Shown here one piece after another: positions 6,749 to 8,050 of a stretch of DNA of 8,050 nucleotides (its first letter is position 1; the number at the start of each line of letters is the position of its first letter). The position numbers and the translations under genes are program-made. The DNA is from Comamonadaceae bacterium (GTDB lineage Bacteria; Pseudomonadota; Gammaproteobacteria; Burkholderiales; Burkholderiaceae_C), in NCBI GenBank assembly GCA_947371775.1, contig CANBQX010000089.1, positions 1-8,050 on the forward strand, in the 5' to 3' direction. Below the pieces are notes generated by a model. It made no database searches and had not been told where the DNA came from. It worked only from the letters and a program-made list of their open reading frames with translations.

Positions 6749-7344
6749 GGTTTGAGCATGGGATAGAGCGAAGCCACCAAGGCCAGCGCCATGGTGATGT
6801 TGAAGATGCGAAGGCGCTTGGGATCTTGCAAGAAGCTGCGCATGGCGCTGCCAAAGCCTGCCCACAGGGCCGAGCACGGCATGCCCAGCGCCATAAACAA
6901 AAGCACCAGGGGCGCGATGTCTGCAATACCTGCGTGCGCTGGCGGGTAGGTGCTCATAAAGGTCACTGCCATCACCCAGGCTTTGGGGTTGACCCACTGA
7001 AACGCCACTGCACCCCAAAAGCCCATGGGGTGGGACGGGCGCTGCACCTCGGCGTTAGTGCTTTGCGCGGTGGCCAGCTTCCAGGCAATCACCAGCATGT
7101 AGGCGGCACCGGCAAAACGCAGCGCGCCATAAAACATAGGGAACTGCGCCAACACTGCATGCAAGCCCGTGCCCACACACAAAAGCATGAAGCCAAAACC
7201 AAATTGCACACCCGCCAAATGCGCCAGCGTGCGGCGCATGCCAAAGTTCACGCCCGAGGCCATGAGCATGGTGTTGTTGGGCCCCGGCGTGACCGAGCTG
7301 GCCAGAATAAAGGCGCTGGCGGCGAATAACAAATCGTCGTTCAT
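6745..7344 (-). CDS. LysE/RhtB family amino-acid exporter
   Basis: This 199-residue inner-membrane protein has about six hydrophobic segments, the usual size for the LysE/RhtB superfamily, which exports amino acids and related metabolites using the proton gradient. Seen: the hallmark SSVTPGPNNTMLMASG at residues 16-31 at the end of the first helix, the NFGMRRTLAHLAGVQFGFG segment (33-51), and FQWVNPKAW at 115-123 before the fourth helix. The start at 7344 gives the family's standard N-terminus and has an AAAGGGG ribosome-binding site four to five bases upstream. Its ATG overlaps the upstream EamA stop (ATGA), and its own stop overlaps the ABM start (ATGA). The export substrate is unknown; the adjacent aminotransferase makes an amino acid or derivative plausible. 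Confidence 0.92.
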   Translation of the reverse strand: MNDDLLFAASAFILASSVTPGPNNTMLMASGVNFGMRRTLAHLAGVQFGFGFMLLCVGTGLHAVLAQFPMFYGALRFAGAAYMLVIAWKLATAQSTNAEVQRPSHPMGFWGAVAFQWVNPKAWVMAVTFMSTYPPAHAGIADIAPLVLLFMALGMPCSALWAGFGSAMRSFLQDPKRLRIFNITMALALVASLYPMLKP

Positions 7345-8050
7345 GCGTCCCCTTTCATGGGTGCCGCTGCACTTGCTGCGGGCGAAGCCGAAAGCCGCTT
7401 GCCCAAAAACACCACCACCACCACGGCCATGGCAAAGCCCAGTGTCATGACCTCTAGAGGTTCCCCCAACAAGGGCACCGCCGCCAGAATGCTGAAGAAC
7501 GGCTGCACCAGCTGCACCTGGCTCACACGCAAGGGGCCACCCATGGCCAAGCCGCGGTACCAGGCGAAAAAGCCTGCCCACATCGAAAACACGCCCACAT
7601 AGCCCAGCGCCATCCACGAGGTGCTGCGAATCGCCTGCTCAGGCCAAAAGATCAGCGTGCCGGGCACCGACATCGGCAGCGCCATCACGCACACCCAGCA
7701 AATCACCCGCTCGGCACCCAGTGCGGGCGTCACTTGCGCGCCAAACACATAGCCCACCGCCGCAGACACGATGGCGCCCAAGAGCAGCAAGTCGGCCCAC
7801 TCCAAACCAAAACCCTGTCCATGCTGGTAGGCACGCAGCAAGGAGAACGCCGCCACCAACAGCGCCCCGACCCCGGCGCACAGCCAAAAGCCCAGGCGCG
7901 CACGCTGGTGCAATATCCACGCAGACAGGGCCGCGGTGGCCAGTGGCAGCAAGGCGGTAAACACCGCTGCGTGGCCGGAGGTGACCTGGCGCAGCGCCAG
8001 GCCCAGAAACATGGGGAACCCCACCGCATTGCCCAGCAGGGCCATCAGCA
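7341..8050 (-). CDS. EamA/DMT family transporter, partial (5' end outside window)
   Basis: This is the C-terminal ~236 codons of a drug/metabolite-transporter superfamily protein whose frame stays open to the window edge. Full-length members have about ten membrane helices and two EamA repeats in some 290-300 residues, so roughly the first two helices are missing. The visible part includes the end of the first repeat (LRQVTSGHAAVFTALLPLATAALSAW region, bases ~7925-7990) and a full second repeat with VGVFSMWAGFFAWYRGLAMGG, then VSQVQLVQPFFSILAAVPLLGEP (about bases 7455-7530), the family's typical ninth/tenth-helix signature. A short Ala/Ser-rich tail follows. Such proteins export amino acids, nucleobases or other small metabolites; the substrate is unknown. 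It is the most upstream visible gene of the minus-strand operon, so the operon promoter is not in this window. Confidence 0.9.
   Translation of the reverse strand, partial: LMALLGNAVGFPMFLGLALRQVTSGHAAVFTALLPLATAALSAWILHQRARLGFWLCAGVGALLVAAFSLLRAYQHGQGFGLEWADLLLLGAIVSAAVGYVFGAQVTPALGAERVICWVCVMALPMSVPGTLIFWPEQAIRSTSWMALGYVGVFSMWAGFFAWYRGLAMGGPLRVSQVQLVQPFFSILAAVPLLGEPLEVMTLGFAMAVVVVVFLGKRLSASPAASAAAPMKGDA

Noticed and set aside
6749..7018. Upstream extension of the ABM frame to 7018
   Set aside because: It lies entirely within the LysE-type gene in another frame and shows no family similarity. ATG 6748 gives a normal ABM length.
7345..7617. Upstream extension of the LysE frame to 7617
   Set aside because: It overlaps the EamA gene and has Gly/Arg-rich shadow composition. 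ATG 7344 has a strong ribosome-binding site and the standard LysE N-terminus.

Overview
The window is about 8 kb of GC-rich chromosomal DNA, densely coded, with almost no intergenic space. Protein signatures (GspF tail, AlkK-like acyl-CoA ligase, LplT-like MFS protein, LysE/EamA/PhzF proteins) and codon use suggest a betaproteobacterium of the Burkholderiales, most likely Comamonadaceae (Rhodoferax/Acidovorax/Polaromonas type). This placement is by recognition only. I see no mobile element, CRISPR array, rRNA or tRNA gene, and no stretch over 300 bases without a gene.

Layout. Bases 1-360 (+) hold the C-terminal end of a type II secretion inner-membrane protein, GspF. A GC-rich hairpin (360-391) separates it from a convergent fatty-acyl-CoA ligase gene (399-2021, -). 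A 69-base divergent intergenic region (2022-2090) carries a perfect 11-base inverted repeat and separates the ligase from an LplT-like MFS transporter gene (2091-3428, +). The ligase and transporter form a divergent pair that plausibly serves fatty-acid and lysophospholipid handling. No acyltransferase domain is fused to the transporter, although such fusions are common in this family.

From 3439 to the right-hand end, everything is on the minus strand and looks like one transcription unit, read from right to left: EamA/DMT exporter (truncated by the window edge), LysE-type exporter, antibiotic-biosynthesis-monooxygenase (ABM) domain protein, fold-type-I PLP aminotransferase, PhzF-type isomerase, class II aldolase/adducin protein. 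Three of the five junctions overlap: ATGA, ATGA and TGATG. The other two gaps are 11 and 24 bases. The unit joins two small-molecule/amino-acid exporters to four soluble enzymes that could act on an amino-acid-like compound. The substrate cannot be read from sequence.

Most of the window is ordinary housekeeping or accessory metabolism. The item most worth a second look is the six-gene exporter-aminotransferase-PhzF-aldolase operon. The divergent lipid gene pair with its palindromic spacer comes second. I found no convincing evidence of a wholly new type of system.
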